Source of the DNA: an uncultured Pseudomonadota bacterium
GTDB lineage: Bacteria > Pseudomonadota > Alphaproteobacteria > UBA9219
Reading direction: 5' to 3'
Assembly: GCA_903824505.1 (NCBI GenBank)
Contig: CAIJXG010000089.1
Span: 1 to 38,439 of the forward strand
Length of the DNA stretch: 38,439 bases
Part shown: one piece after another, positions 24,480 through 32,687 of the stretch
Layout of the letters: every line of letters begins with the position of its first letter
Position numbering within the stretch: the stretch's first letter is position 1
The notes under the pieces: generated by a model
Database searches by the model: none
What the model was told of the DNA's origin: nothing
What the model saw: only the letters and a program-made list of their open reading frames with translations
Translations under genes and position numbers: made by a program

Positions 24480-25994
24480 ATGATCCCTCGCTCCTTTCCT
24501 CTTACCTCGGCGGCCACTGCGCTCCGATCCCTTACGGGCGTGCGTCGTTTCGCCGCTGCTTTGGGTTTCGGCGGTTTGATGGCGTTGGCGATGCCGCCTT
24601 TTGATCTATTTCCCCTTGTCTGGCTTTGTCTGCCGTCTCTTATTTTCCTGCTTCAGGGAACGTCCAACGGCAAACAAGCCTTTCTGACGGGATGGAGCTT
24701 TGCGTTCGGATTTTTTGTCTTTGGCCTTTACTGGATCGCGCATGCGATGTTTGTGGATCTGGCGCGGTTTTGGTGGGCCATTCCCTTGGCCGCGACGGGA
24801 CTTCCGGCCTTTTTCGCGCTTTATTACGGGCTAGCAGCTGCCCTCGCCCGCCGCATGGGGCTTCAGGGAATAAGAGGCGCCCTTACTTTCGGCGGCCTGT
24901 GGTTTCTGGCTGATTGGCTGCGGGGCCATTGCTTCACGGGCTTTCCGTGGAATTTGCTGGGCTATACATGGGACGGAGTCTTGCCTGTCCTGCAAACAAC
25001 AGCCTTTATCGGCATTTATGGCCTGACTTTCTTGACGGGGCTGGCGGCGAGTTCGACGGCAGCGCTGATAGATTCTCAACGTGCCTCACGCGTTGTTTTT
25101 ATCTCGGGCCTCGCGCTGTTCGGGGGCTTGGGCCTCGCGGGACTTGTCCGGCTTCACACGACGCCCATCGGGGACGTGCCCTCTATTCGGGTGAGGCTCG
25201 TGCAGCCCGCGATTTCGCAAATCGACAAACATAACGGCACGGAACGCTATACCCACTTCCAAAGCCTGATCGCCTTGTCTGCAGCCCCGGGCCCTCTCCC
25301 TGTCACCCATGTTTTCTGGCCGGAAACGGCCTCGCCCTATTATCTGGCTGAGGAAAAAGAGGCCCGCCGAGACATGGCAACCCACATGCCGCCTTCCGTT
25401 CGCGCGATCATCACAGGCTCGATCCGCCGCACAGTCGATCCAGACGGCGTCACAGCTTTTTATAATGCGCTGGTCGCGATCGATCCGCGCGGGAATCTTG
25501 TCGCGTCCTATGACAAAGCGCACCTTGTCCCCTTTGGCGAGTTTATGCCCTTAAGGCGCTATAACCCCCTGCCCGCTTTAGCGGCCAGCGCGACGGATTT
25601 CTCGCGCGGAGACGGAGTCCGCAGCCTGCGAGTCAAAGACCTGCCTCCTTTCAGCGCGTTGATTTGTTACGAGGTTATTTTCTCGGGCGTGGTCGCGGAT
25701 CAAACCGATCGCCCCGGGTTTTTACTGAACGCCACCAATGACGGCTGGTACGGGCATACAACAGGGCCTTTTCAGCATTTCGCCATCGCCCGAGTCCGCG
25801 CCATCGAAGAAGGTCTGCCCCTTTTACGCGTCGCTAATACGGGCATTTCGGGGATCATCGACCCGCTGGGACGGGTGCGCGCGAGCCTCGCGCTGGATGA
25901 AAGAGGCACCCTCGACGGCGCCCTTCCACAGAGTTTACCGCCAACTTTCTTCGCCCGTTATGGAGAGGGACGTATACTTTCAACGCTTTTTTAA
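24480..25994 (+). CDS. lnt: Apolipoprotein N-acyltransferase Lnt
   Basis: Adds the third acyl chain to the N-terminal Cys of lipoproteins in the inner membrane. The 504-aa protein has several N-terminal helices (FGGLMALAMPPFDLFPLVWL, FAFGFFVFGLYWIAHAMF and others) and a C-terminal nitrilase-like domain. The catalytic triad is visible: Glu in VFWPETASPY, Lys in SYDKAHLVPFGEFMP and Cys in FSALICYEVIFSG; NATNDGWYG and LLRVANTGISG are further family motifs. Length is normal. It lies 57 bp after infC and may be transcribed with it. Downstream the base composition turns AT-rich. Confidence 0.95.
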   Translation: MIPRSFPLTSAATALRSLTGVRRFAAALGFGGLMALAMPPFDLFPLVWLCLPSLIFLLQGTSNGKQAFLTGWSFAFGFFVFGLYWIAHAMFVDLARFWWAIPLAATGLPAFFALYYGLAAALARRMGLQGIRGALTFGGLWFLADWLRGHCFTGFPWNLLGYTWDGVLPVLQTTAFIGIYGLTFLTGLAASSTAALIDSQRASRVVFISGLALFGGLGLAGLVRLHTTPIGDVPSIRVRLVQPAISQIDKHNGTERYTHFQSLIALSAAPGPLPVTHVFWPETASPYYLAEEKEARRDMATHMPPSVRAIITGSIRRTVDPDGVTAFYNALVAIDPRGNLVASYDKAHLVPFGEFMPLRRYNPLPALAASATDFSRGDGVRSLRVKDLPPFSALICYEVIFSGVVADQTDRPGFLLNATNDGWYGHTTGPFQHFAIARVRAIEEGLPLLRVANTGISGIIDPLGRVRASLALDERGTLDGALPQSLPPTFFARYGEGRILSTLF

Positions 25995-26147
25995 GGGGTA
26001 TGGGGGGTGTTTTTGAAAAATAAAGCGCGGAATTATAATTAAAGTGCAATTAATTGTTTTATTTTCTGTTATTGTGTCGTACCATAAAGTGCCTCTGGGA
26101 TAACTAGAGGCAAAGCAGATGGTTAACCCATTTCTTGGCAGAACATA

Positions 26148-27215
26148 ATGACATTGGTGAATTCCCCTCTCTTTTCGCATACTGCCAACGAACTCGCGCA
26201 TAATCCTCGTGTAGCTGAGCGGGATTTTTGGACATGCCTTCTTCTCGGACAGCTTAAGAAAATAAATGCATTTCGGCATGTTAGCATGAAGGGGAGTTTA
26301 ACGCTCTCAAAGGTCCATGCGCTTACTCATCGCAAATCAAGGGATATTGATTTAGGCATTGACCTTGGAGCGCCCTTTCTCAGAGGGGTTGGATCTCCTC
26401 TGGATCCCGGGATTACAAAGAGTCAGAAGCATAAACGGGCACGCAAACTTGAGGAAGAATCGTTTAAGTTTGTTTCCAGCCTCATCTACCCAGAACTTCG
26501 AGCCAATCTTTCTGCCGTGCTGGGAAACAGGTATAAATGGGATCTTGAATTTCAGGAGACCTCCAACAATCCAATTGTTCTTTTTTACTTCCAAGACACT
26601 CAAACGAGTGACGTTTTGAGAGGCCACAAAGAGAACACTGAAGAGAAGCGGAGACATATTAAGCTTGATCTCGGCCCTGGGTCCATGCCATCACCCTTCA
26701 TCTTGCGTTCGATCGGCCCCTATGGTCAGGGACAACGGCCACTTATCGCTCAAAGGGAATCTTTAGTAAAAGACATCAGGGTGTTACCAGCCGGACGGAC
26801 TTTTTTTGAAAAAATGGTTGGTATGCACGCTTTACGCCACAGCGGTAAAGTGCGTCCCTATTCCTCGCGACATTACTACGATGTCGCCATGATGGCACGT
26901 CAGGGTTTTTTGGGCAGGGTGACATCGGCAACAAGCGCTCTGTTGGAAGAAGTTGCCCATGCAATGGATATTCTCCACCGGAATTCAAAAGCATCTTATA
27001 AAACGGCAAAAGTCGGCACGTTACAAATTGTGCCAACCGATGAATTGTGTAACTACCTAAAGAATGACTATGAACACGTTGTAGCCCCCACAATCGTAGG
27101 GCATAGGCCGAGTTTTGAACTTATTATGGCCACGATTGAACTTTTAGAGCGTCATATTTCACCGAAAGAACCGAAATTGATCATGCCCCTTTCTTTTATG
27201 GCGGCGCGGACATGA
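26148..27215 (+). CDS. AbiEii/AbiGii-type nucleotidyltransferase, orphan
   Basis: A 355-aa protein of the AbiEii-like nucleotidyltransferase family, whose best-known members are toxins of type IV toxin-antitoxin and phage-abortive systems that modify tRNA. The active-site region is MKGSLTLSKVHALTHRKSRDIDLGI at residues 47-71: a KG(S/T)xLS motif and the acidic D66xD68. Later segments (FFEKMVGMHALRHSGKVRPYSSRHYYDVAMMA) match the family's C-terminal Lys and R-H-Y-D motif. No AbiEi-type antitoxin is adjacent; the preceding gene is lnt. A hairpin (TGCCTCT 26090-26096, AGAGGCA 26106-26112) lies upstream and could be an operator. The region is AT-rich, consistent with acquisition. Confidence 0.8.
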   Translation: MTLVNSPLFSHTANELAHNPRVAERDFWTCLLLGQLKKINAFRHVSMKGSLTLSKVHALTHRKSRDIDLGIDLGAPFLRGVGSPLDPGITKSQKHKRARKLEEESFKFVSSLIYPELRANLSAVLGNRYKWDLEFQETSNNPIVLFYFQDTQTSDVLRGHKENTEEKRRHIKLDLGPGSMPSPFILRSIGPYGQGQRPLIAQRESLVKDIRVLPAGRTFFEKMVGMHALRHSGKVRPYSSRHYYDVAMMARQGFLGRVTSATSALLEEVAHAMDILHRNSKASYKTAKVGTLQIVPTDELCNYLKNDYEHVVAPTIVGHRPSFELIMATIELLERHISPKEPKLIMPLSFMAART

Positions 27216-27220
27216 TGTGA

Positions 27221-27343
27221 GCGATGGATACCGGCTTTCGCCGGTATGATAGGCTGAGAAGTTTAGAAAAAGGGCAAATTATGCGTGGCTAAAGTATAAG
27301 TCACTATCCACCCAAAAAGTGGAGCGGGTGATGGGAATCGAAC
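27221..27343. repeat. Partial duplicate of the tRNA-Gly 3' end with flanking hairpin repeat (R1)
   Basis: The last ~24 bp (to 27343) are identical to the 3' end of tRNA-Gly including its CCA (28283-28306). The ~100 bp before them match 28183-28282 with many substitutions. Similarity ends abruptly after the T-arm part of the tRNA. This is what an attachment-site remnant or a partial duplication would look like. It contains a hairpin (ACCGGC...GCCGGT) of the repeat family around tRNA-Gly. Confidence 0.8.
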
Positions 27344-27360
27344 TAAAATGAGAGTATACA

Positions 27361-27918
27361 ATGCTTACAGAAGCCTCATTATCCGTATTATCCCACGAAG
27401 CAGAGGGTTATGCTCATACGGGCTCCGCCCATCCCCTCTTGGATTTACTGGGAGGCCGGCCTTACAGATTTGTGGACATAGGTGAAGAAATTGGCAGCCC
27501 CCGAATCCTTGTCACGGCGTCTTTAAGCAAGAGAACAATTATACCAGAATCTGGACCGTCTTTTCAAATAGACACAGGGGTTTACGGGCAAATAACGACG
27601 GGTCTTTTAGAAGCTTCCGGAGAAGCAGGAAAAAAACTGCAACAAAGTCTTTTAGACATGTTGAAAGATCAATTGGAGGGACATATTCCGAAGATCGTTA
27701 TTGTCCAATTAACTTCTACTGGCGTTGTAGCTCTCGACAATAGGTCTCCAAAGGCTTTTGTCAAAACAGTAGGTCGAAGAGGTACCATAGGGCCTGTGAT
27801 TTCGCTCACTTCGGCTCAGCTTGATCAACTGCTTGGAGAGAATTTTCATGCGAGAGGCATGCTAACGCATCTTAACCGCCAGAAGAGAAAGGGTAAGAAA
27901 CCAGTGATCGCTTTGTAA
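27361..27918 (+). CDS. Hypothetical protein, 185 aa
   Basis: I do not recognise it. The product is soluble-looking, ends in a basic tail (NRQKRKGKKP), and has alternating hydrophobic stretches such as IPKIVIVQLTSTGVVAL. No signal peptide or membrane helix is seen. The ribosome binding site is weak (AATGAGAG upstream). It is the only plausible gene between the duplicated tRNA fragment at 27221-27343 and the intact tRNA at 28283, which makes it the possible cargo of a small tRNA-associated insertion. The 27919-28182 stretch after it holds repeats but no further gene. Confidence 0.55.
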   Translation: MLTEASLSVLSHEAEGYAHTGSAHPLLDLLGGRPYRFVDIGEEIGSPRILVTASLSKRTIIPESGPSFQIDTGVYGQITTGLLEASGEAGKKLQQSLLDMLKDQLEGHIPKIVIVQLTSTGVVALDNRSPKAFVKTVGRRGTIGPVISLTSAQLDQLLGENFHARGMLTHLNRQKRKGKKPVIAL

Positions 27919-28021
27919 TCCAATATACTGTGGATCGGCACAATTTAACCTTTTTTAGAGTCCACCTCTCGGCTTGTCAAAAGGACATCTCTGTAAAACT
28001 CATGCGCTCGCTCGCAGCTGG

Positions 28022-28109
28022 ATTGCGGATCAAGTTCGCAATGACGAGCCGAAACGATTGTACTAAAAAACGGCAGATTGTGCCGTGCCAAAGTCGCGTC
28101 AAAGTATAG
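28022..28109. repeat. Hairpin repeat family, divergent copy (R3)
   Basis: Starts with the hairpin ATTGCG (28022-28027) / CGCAAT (28037-28042), continues TGACGAGC and ends with AAAGTATAGAG. It shares its order of elements (hairpin, ATGACG, A-run, GTATAG) with copies at 27221, 28183 and 28433, but the middle is diverged. Confidence 0.5.
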
Positions 28110-28182
28110 AGATTCTGTGGAATATGTCCCCCGTGACAACTGGAGATCTGCGCGGCACAAGACTCTTGCGCCGCGACGCGGC

Positions 28183-28282
28183 GCGATGGATACCGTTTTT
28201 CAACGCTATGACGCGCTGAGATGTTTAAAAAAGCTCAATTTGTGATGCGGTGAAGTGTAGTCCACTATCCGCCCAAAAAAAT

Positions 28283-28306
<24 letters not shown>
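28183..28306. repeat. Hairpin repeat plus tRNA-Gly 3' end, copy R2
   Basis: Matches 27221-27343 along its whole length. It comprises GATGGATACCG, an imperfect hairpin, ATGACGCGCTGAGA, an A-run, CAATTTGTG, GTGTAG, CACTATCC, CCCAAAA and then the 3' end of the tRNA gene. Confidence 0.8.
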
Positions 28307-28357
<51 letters not shown>

Positions 28358-28432
28358 AAAGAAGGTGATAGGTAGCGGAAACGATCAAAAATTTCAATCA
28401 AATCTTGAGTCATTCTATCGCCGCTTGAGCCT

Positions 28433-28512
28433 GTCCCCGCGAAAGCGGGGACGGGGATGACGCGCGGAGAGAGTTTTTAAAAAACCCCAATTTATGCGGC
28501 GTTGCAGTATAG
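28433..28512. repeat. Hairpin repeat family, copy R4
   Basis: Starts with a perfect GTCCCCGC-GAAA-GCGGGGAC hairpin (28433-28452), then GGGATGACGCGCGGAGAG, TTTTTAAAAAA, CAATTTATGCGGC and GCAGTATAG. It is clearly the same family as the copies at 27221 and 28183. Confidence 0.7.
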
Positions 28513-28534
28513 CTGAGACAACAAACCAAATGAG

Positions 28535-28584
28535 ATTCCGCAGAACCCTGCTTCTTGCTGTGCAAAAAGCAGGGTTTGCGGAAT
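28535..28584 (-). terminator. Strong hairpin downstream of pnp
   Basis: ATTCCGCAGAACCCTGCTT (28535-28553) pairs with AAGCAGGGTTTGCGGAAT (28567-28584): 18 pairs with one unpaired G and a 13-nt loop. It lies 34 bp beyond the pnp stop. On the pnp-coding strand it is followed only by a loosely T-rich stretch, so it may end transcription, protect the 3' end of the mRNA, or simply be a repeat. Confidence 0.45.
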
Positions 28585-28617
28585 GACCCAACGGCAGATA
28601 CGTTCAGAATCGGGCGA

Positions 28618-30729
28618 TCAACCCGCTTCCGCCAAATCTGCGCCTGTGGCCTGATCCACCGATTTCATCGACAGTTTGACTTTGCCGCGATCATCGACGC
28701 CCAGCACCTTGACGCGGACTTCGTCGCCGACTTTCAAAAAGTCAGAGACTCGCTCCACACGGTGCGGTTTGATTTCCGAGACATGAACCAGACCGTCTTT
28801 CGCGCCCAAGAAATTCACAAACGCGCCGAAATCCATGATCTTAACGACTTTACCGACATAGACCATGCCCGTTTCCGGCTCTGCCACGATGTTTTTGATC
28901 CATTCAATAGCAGCATCGGCGGCTTTTTGATCCACAGCGGCGACCTTGATCGTGCCATCGTCTTCGATATCGACCTTCGCGCCCGTCACTTCGCAAATTT
29001 CGCGAATGACCTTGCCGCCTGTGCCGATCACTTCACGGATTTTATCCTTGGGGATCGTAAAGCTTGTGATGCGCGGCGCGTTCTGGCTTACCCCTTCACG
29101 CGCGCCCGTCAGAGCCTTGGCCATCTCGCCCAGAATATGCAGACGACCGGCCTTCGCTTGTTCCAGCGCGATCTTCATGATCTCGGCGGTGATGGAGGTG
29201 ATCTTGATATCCATCTGCAGCGAGGTCACGCCCTGTTCCGTTCCTGCGACCTTGAAATCCATGTCGCCGAGGTGATCCTCGTCGCCCAGAATGTCGGTCA
29301 AAACGGCAAAGCCCCGTTCTTCCTTAATCAGACCCATCGCAATACCCGCGACAGGCGCAAGAGTCGGCACGCCCGCATCCATCATGGAGAGCGACGCCCC
29401 GCAAACGGTCGCCATTGAAGAGGAGCCGTTCGATTCCGTGATCTCCGACACGATTCGCATCGTGTAAGGGAATGTCTCTTTCGCAGGAAGCAAGGGCCGC
29501 ATCGCGCGCCATGCGAGCTTGCCGTGGCCGATTTCGCGACGGCCCGGGCCGCCCATGCGTCCCGTCTCCCCAACCGAATAAGGAGGGAAGTTGTAGTGCA
29601 GCATGAAGCGTTCGCGGTATTCGCCTTCCAGCGCGTCGATGATTTGCTCATCCTGTCCGGTGCCCAAAGTAGTGACCACCAGCGCCTGAGTCTCGCCGCG
29701 CGTGAACAAAGCCGATCCGTGAGCGCGGGGCAGAATGCCGACCTCGCACACAATCGGACGCACAGTCTTGGTGTCGCGGCCATCAATGCGGCGACCCGTG
29801 TCCAGAATCATGCTGCGGACATGGTCGTATTTAAGCTGCTCGACGCCTTCCAGAATCTGTTCGGCCGTGAAGCTTTCCACAGGAAGGCTTGTCAGCGCCT
29901 TTTCCTTGGCGGAATCCAGCTTGCTGTAGCGCGCTTGCTTGGCGGTTTCGTTATAAGCCGCCGTGACATCCGCGCCGATGATTTCTTTCAGCTTCGCTTG
30001 CAACGCCTTTTTATCGTAGGCGTCCGGAGGCAAATCCCGAGGTTCCTTGGCGGCGCTTTCAGCCAACGAGATGATCAAATCAATGACCGGCTGGAAGTTT
30101 GTGTGGCCAAAGACCACGGCATCGAGCATCACCTGTTCCGGCAATTGCTGCGCTTCGGATTCGACCATCAACACGCCTTCGCGCGTTCCGGCAACGACCA
30201 GATCCAGCTGCGAGTCTTGTTGCTGCGTCGGAGGCGGGTTCAAAAGGAATTGGCCGTCCTTGTAGCCAACACGGGCTGCGGCGATGGGGCCCAAGAAGGG
30301 AATGCCCGAAATCGTCAAAGCGGCCGAGCACCCGATCAGCGCGACGATATCGGGATCGTTTTCCAGATCGTGGCTAAGCACGGTCGCAATCACTTGCGTT
30401 TCACACAGATACCCTTCGGGAAAGAGAGGGCGAATTGGGCGATCAATCAAGCGGCTGACCAGCGTTTCTTTTTCGCTGGGACGGCCTTCGCGCTTGAAGA
30501 AGCCACCCGGAATTTTACCGGCGGCAAAAGTTTTTTCCTGATAATTAACGGTCAGGGGGAAGAAATCTTGTCCGGGCTTTGCCTTTTGTGCGCCAACCAC
30601 CGTGCAGAGCACCGTTGTGCCGCCGAGGGTCGCCAAAATCGCCCCATCCGCTTGCCTTGCCACGCGGCCTGTTTCCAACACCAGCTTGCGCCCGCCCCAG
30701 TCCATTTCCTTGCGATAAACCTTGAACAT
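28618..30729 (-). CDS. pnp: Polyribonucleotide nucleotidyltransferase (PNPase)
   Basis: A 3'-5' phosphorolytic exoribonuclease and degradosome component, 703 aa. Domains in order: first RNase PH domain ([42 protein letters not shown]), an alpha-helical linker, the second RNase PH domain ([23 protein letters not shown]-type [35 protein letters not shown]), KH domain ([15 protein letters not shown]) and S1 domain ([28 protein letters not shown]). The ATG at 30729 has GAGG about eight bases upstream and gives the standard [13 protein letters not shown] start. rpsO normally precedes pnp; here a palindromic repeat and the divergent ybjQ gene are found instead. Confidence 0.97.
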   Translation of the reverse strand: MFKVYRKEMDWGGRKLVLETGRVARQADGAILATLGGTTVLCTVVGAQKAKPGQDFFPLTVNYQEKTFAAGKIPGGFFKREGRPSEKETLVSRLIDRPIRPLFPEGYLCETQVIATVLSHDLENDPDIVALIGCSAALTISGIPFLGPIAAARVGYKDGQFLLNPPPTQQQDSQLDLVVAGTREGVLMVESEAQQLPEQVMLDAVVFGHTNFQPVIDLIISLAESAAKEPRDLPPDAYDKKALQAKLKEIIGADVTAAYNETAKQARYSKLDSAKEKALTSLPVESFTAEQILEGVEQLKYDHVRSMILDTGRRIDGRDTKTVRPIVCEVGILPRAHGSALFTRGETQALVVTTLGTGQDEQIIDALEGEYRERFMLHYNFPPYSVGETGRMGGPGRREIGHGKLAWRAMRPLLPAKETFPYTMRIVSEITESNGSSSMATVCGASLSMMDAGVPTLAPVAGIAMGLIKEERGFAVLTDILGDEDHLGDMDFKVAGTEQGVTSLQMDIKITSITAEIMKIALEQAKAGRLHILGEMAKALTGAREGVSQNAPRITSFTIPKDKIREVIGTGGKVIREICEVTGAKVDIEDDGTIKVAAVDQKAADAAIEWIKNIVAEPETGMVYVGKVVKIMDFGAFVNFLGAKDGLVHVSEIKPHRVERVSDFLKVGDEVRVKVLGVDDRGKVKLSMKSVDQATGADLAEAG

Positions 30730-30850
30730 CCTTGTGTCCTCTTTCCTTAGGTGAGAGTCCCGCACAGCCCGATGCCGCACGGCTTTCATGTCACTGTTGA
30801 TTCCATGAAGGTTGAGAGGAGTTATGCCTTGATCGAAAGGAAAAGTCTAG

Positions 30851-30908
30851 TATACTCGGTTTCCTTGGAAAGCCGAAACTTAAGGGGTTCTTTCGGGGCC
30901 CGAGTATA
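30851..30908 (+). repeat. Palindromic element, copy 4 (58 bp, internally shortened)
   Basis: Begins with TATACTCGGTTTCCTTGGAA and ends with GGGGCCCGAGTATA. It keeps both ends of the family, but most of the ~118-bp core is replaced by ~20 unrelated bases. It lies between the divergent starts of pnp and ybjQ, where it could affect either leader. Confidence 0.8.
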
Positions 30909-30943
30909 TAAAGAATATCCCCCTTTCTATTTAGGAAACACCT

Positions 30944-31279
30944 ATGAAACCTGCTCTCGTCACCACGGGTCTTGAACTCAGCGGCTATCGGATCGTCCGG
31001 CAGGTTGGCATTGTGCGCGGCATCGTTGTGCGCTCGCGCTCCGTCATTGGGCGATTTATGGCTGGAATCCAGACCTTTTTCGGCGGCAACATCACCGTTT
31101 ATACAAATTTGTGCGAACGGGCGCGGATGGACGCGTATAATCTGATGTGCGCGCAGGCCGAGAAAAACGGCGCAAATGCCATGATCTCGATCCGCTATGA
31201 CACCACTGAAATCATGGCCGGAGTCACCGAAGTCTTGTGCTATGGCACAGCGGTTGTTGTCGAGGAGAACCGCCCATGA
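30944..31279 (+). CDS. YbjQ/UPF0145 family protein
   Basis: A 111-aa protein of the YbjQ family (heavy-metal-binding-like fold, function not established). Characteristic segments are TTGLELSGYRIVRQVGIVRGIVVRSRS, GGNITVYTNLCERARMDAYNLM, AQAEKNGANAMISIRYDT and EVLCYGTAVVVE. These small proteins are predicted to form pentameric rings. TTAGGAAA lies before the ATG. Its TGA stop overlaps the ATG of the next gene (ATGA), so the two are translationally coupled. Confidence 0.88.
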   Translation: MKPALVTTGLELSGYRIVRQVGIVRGIVVRSRSVIGRFMAGIQTFFGGNITVYTNLCERARMDAYNLMCAQAEKNGANAMISIRYDTTEIMAGVTEVLCYGTAVVVEENRP

Positions 31280-31488
31280 AAGCCCCCATCGCGATCAGCT
31301 TTACCCTTTTCCTTCTGGGCGTTCTTTTGTTCCTCGCGCAGCTTTGGGCGCAACCTTTTGGGGCTGAGCTTTTCTCGAAACTGATCCTGACCGATGGTGC
31401 CCTTTTCGTCGTGAGCCTCGTGGCCGCGTTCCTGATTAGGGAACACGCGGAAACCGCGAAGCCACCTGAAAAGAACGAATTGGATTAG
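31276..31488 (+). CDS. Small two-helix membrane protein, 70 aa
   Basis: Not a family I can name. Two hydrophobic helices (FTLFLLGVLLFLAQLWAQPF and ALFVVSLVAAFLIREHA) and a charged C-terminus. The ATG overlaps the ybjQ stop and GGAG lies eight bases upstream, so it is very likely expressed. Its coupling to ybjQ suggests a shared function, perhaps a membrane partner. A longer frame from 31237 is possible but has no ribosome binding site. Confidence 0.65.
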   Translation: MKAPIAISFTLFLLGVLLFLAQLWAQPFGAELFSKLILTDGALFVVSLVAAFLIREHAETAKPPEKNELD

Positions 31489-31497
31489 TCTTTATCT

Positions 31498-32322
31498 ATG
31501 CAAACCCACGGCAAACTCGGGATCATCGCAGGGGGGGGCGATGCGCCACAGCGCGTGATCGAGGCGTGCCGCGCTCAAAAACGCCCGTTTTTTGTGATTT
31601 GTCTGGAAGGACAGGCGCGAGAAGGCTTTGCCCATGACTCCCCCCATATCTGGCTGCCTTTGGGCGCTTTCGGGCGATTGCGGGATGTCATTGCTGCCGA
31701 GGGAATTGCCGAAATTGTGATGATCGGCGCTGTGCGTCGTCCCTCTTTGTGGGAGCTGAAGCCTGATGGGTTGGCTCTGCGGCTTCTGCCAAAAATAGGT
31801 TTTCATGCGCTGGGCGACGACGGCCTGCTCCGGGCTGTTGGTCAGGCGATTGAAACGGAATGCGCCGTTAAACTGATAGGGATTCAGGATATTCTGGGCG
31901 GCACGCTGCTTCGCGCGGGGGCGTTGGGAAAAGTGACGACGGATGAAACAGCCTTGACGGATATTAAACGAGGAATTGAGGTCGCTCGCGCTCTCGGCAC
32001 GCTCGATGTCGGGCAAGCGGTGATTGTGCAGCAAGGGCTTGTGCTTGGGGTCGAGGCGATTGAGGGCACAGACGCTCTCATTGCCCGTTGTGGCGCGCTT
32101 CAACGCGCGGGTCTTGGCGGCGTTTTGGTAAAAATGCCAAAACCCCAACAAGATAATCGGTTTGATCTTCCTACGCTGGGGGTTATAACGCTCCAAAACG
32201 CGGCGCAGGCGGGGTTGCGCGGGGTTGCGGCCCATGCGGGACGCAGCCTTTTGATCGACCGCGCGGAAGCATGCCGGATGGCCGATGAAACAGGACTTTT
32301 TATCTTTGGCTTTGATCTTTAG
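31498..32322 (+). CDS. lpxI: UDP-2,3-diacylglucosamine pyrophosphatase LpxI
   Basis: Hydrolyses UDP-2,3-diacylglucosamine to lipid X and UMP in lipid A synthesis, the step done by LpxH in enterobacteria. The 274-aa protein (DUF1009 family) shows KLGIIAGGGDAPQRVIEAC at the N-terminus, FGRLRDVIAAEGIAEIVMIGAV, FHALGDDGLLRAVGQAIE, GQAVIVQQGLVLGVEAIEGTDALI, LVKMPKPQQDNRFDLPTLGV and a C-terminal segment with HAGRSLLIDR. lpxI usually sits between lpxA and lpxB in alphaproteobacteria; here it is separate. It follows the small membrane protein gene by nine bases, so ybjQ-orf-lpxI may be one unit. Confidence 0.93.
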   Translation: MQTHGKLGIIAGGGDAPQRVIEACRAQKRPFFVICLEGQAREGFAHDSPHIWLPLGAFGRLRDVIAAEGIAEIVMIGAVRRPSLWELKPDGLALRLLPKIGFHALGDDGLLRAVGQAIETECAVKLIGIQDILGGTLLRAGALGKVTTDETALTDIKRGIEVARALGTLDVGQAVIVQQGLVLGVEAIEGTDALIARCGALQRAGLGGVLVKMPKPQQDNRFDLPTLGVITLQNAAQAGLRGVAAHAGRSLLIDRAEACRMADETGLFIFGFDL

Positions 32323-32409
32323 AAGAACACCCCTCAAATCCTCAGAAATCCTAGAAACTCTTGCCCGCCACCTCAAGATCGCTTAGGGTTCCGTCAGAAA
32401 TTCTAGATA

Positions 32410-32526
32410 TATACTCGGGCACCTTCGGTCCCCGAACGTTTTGTCCGCGCAAAAGGCGCATCAGCTTCGCTGAGCGCGTGTTTTGCACGGAATCGAATAC
32501 TCGGCTTTCCAAGGAAACCGAGTATA
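32410..32526 (-). repeat. Palindromic element, copy 5 (117 bp)
   Basis: Nearly identical to the reverse complement of 14062-14179. Where that copy has ATCCTTCCGC this one has ATACTCGGC, so its right end contains the complete 31-bp palindrome found alone at 13911-13941. It lies 60 bp upstream of kdpF, inside the region where the kdp promoter should be. Confidence 0.9.
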
Positions 32527-32585
32527 TGCAAAATGAGGCGCTGAAGGCCTCTTCTTCTTCGCTCGTGTTATTAAGGAGACTTCTC

Positions 32586-32675
32586 ATGGTTTTTGATCTG
32601 TGTCTGGCGGGGATGGCTGCTCTTGGGCTGGCCCTTTATCTGGGCTATGCGCTTTTGCATCCTGAAAAATTCTAA
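32586..32675 (+). CDS. kdpF: Potassium-transporting ATPase small subunit KdpF
   Basis: A 29-aa, single-helix peptide: after MVFD the stretch LCLAGMAALGLALYLGYALL spans the membrane and ends in LLHPEKF, the usual KdpF C-terminus. KdpF stabilises the KdpFABC complex. AAGGAG lies eight bases before the ATG. It is 12 bp upstream of kdpA, the expected place. Confidence 0.88.
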   Translation: MVFDLCLAGMAALGLALYLGYALLHPEKF

Positions 32676-32687
32676 AAGGGGTTGGTG

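Noticed and set aside
29524-30750. Long open frame (408 codons) antisense to pnp, and another at 28555-29418
   Set aside because: pnp on the other strand is complete with all domains. The antisense peptides are rich in Arg, His, Phe and Gln, as expected from mirrored codons.
31492-32376. Open frame of 294 codons antisense to lpxI
   Set aside because: LpxI is clearly coded on the plus strand; the antisense product has no recognisable domain and no ribosome binding site.
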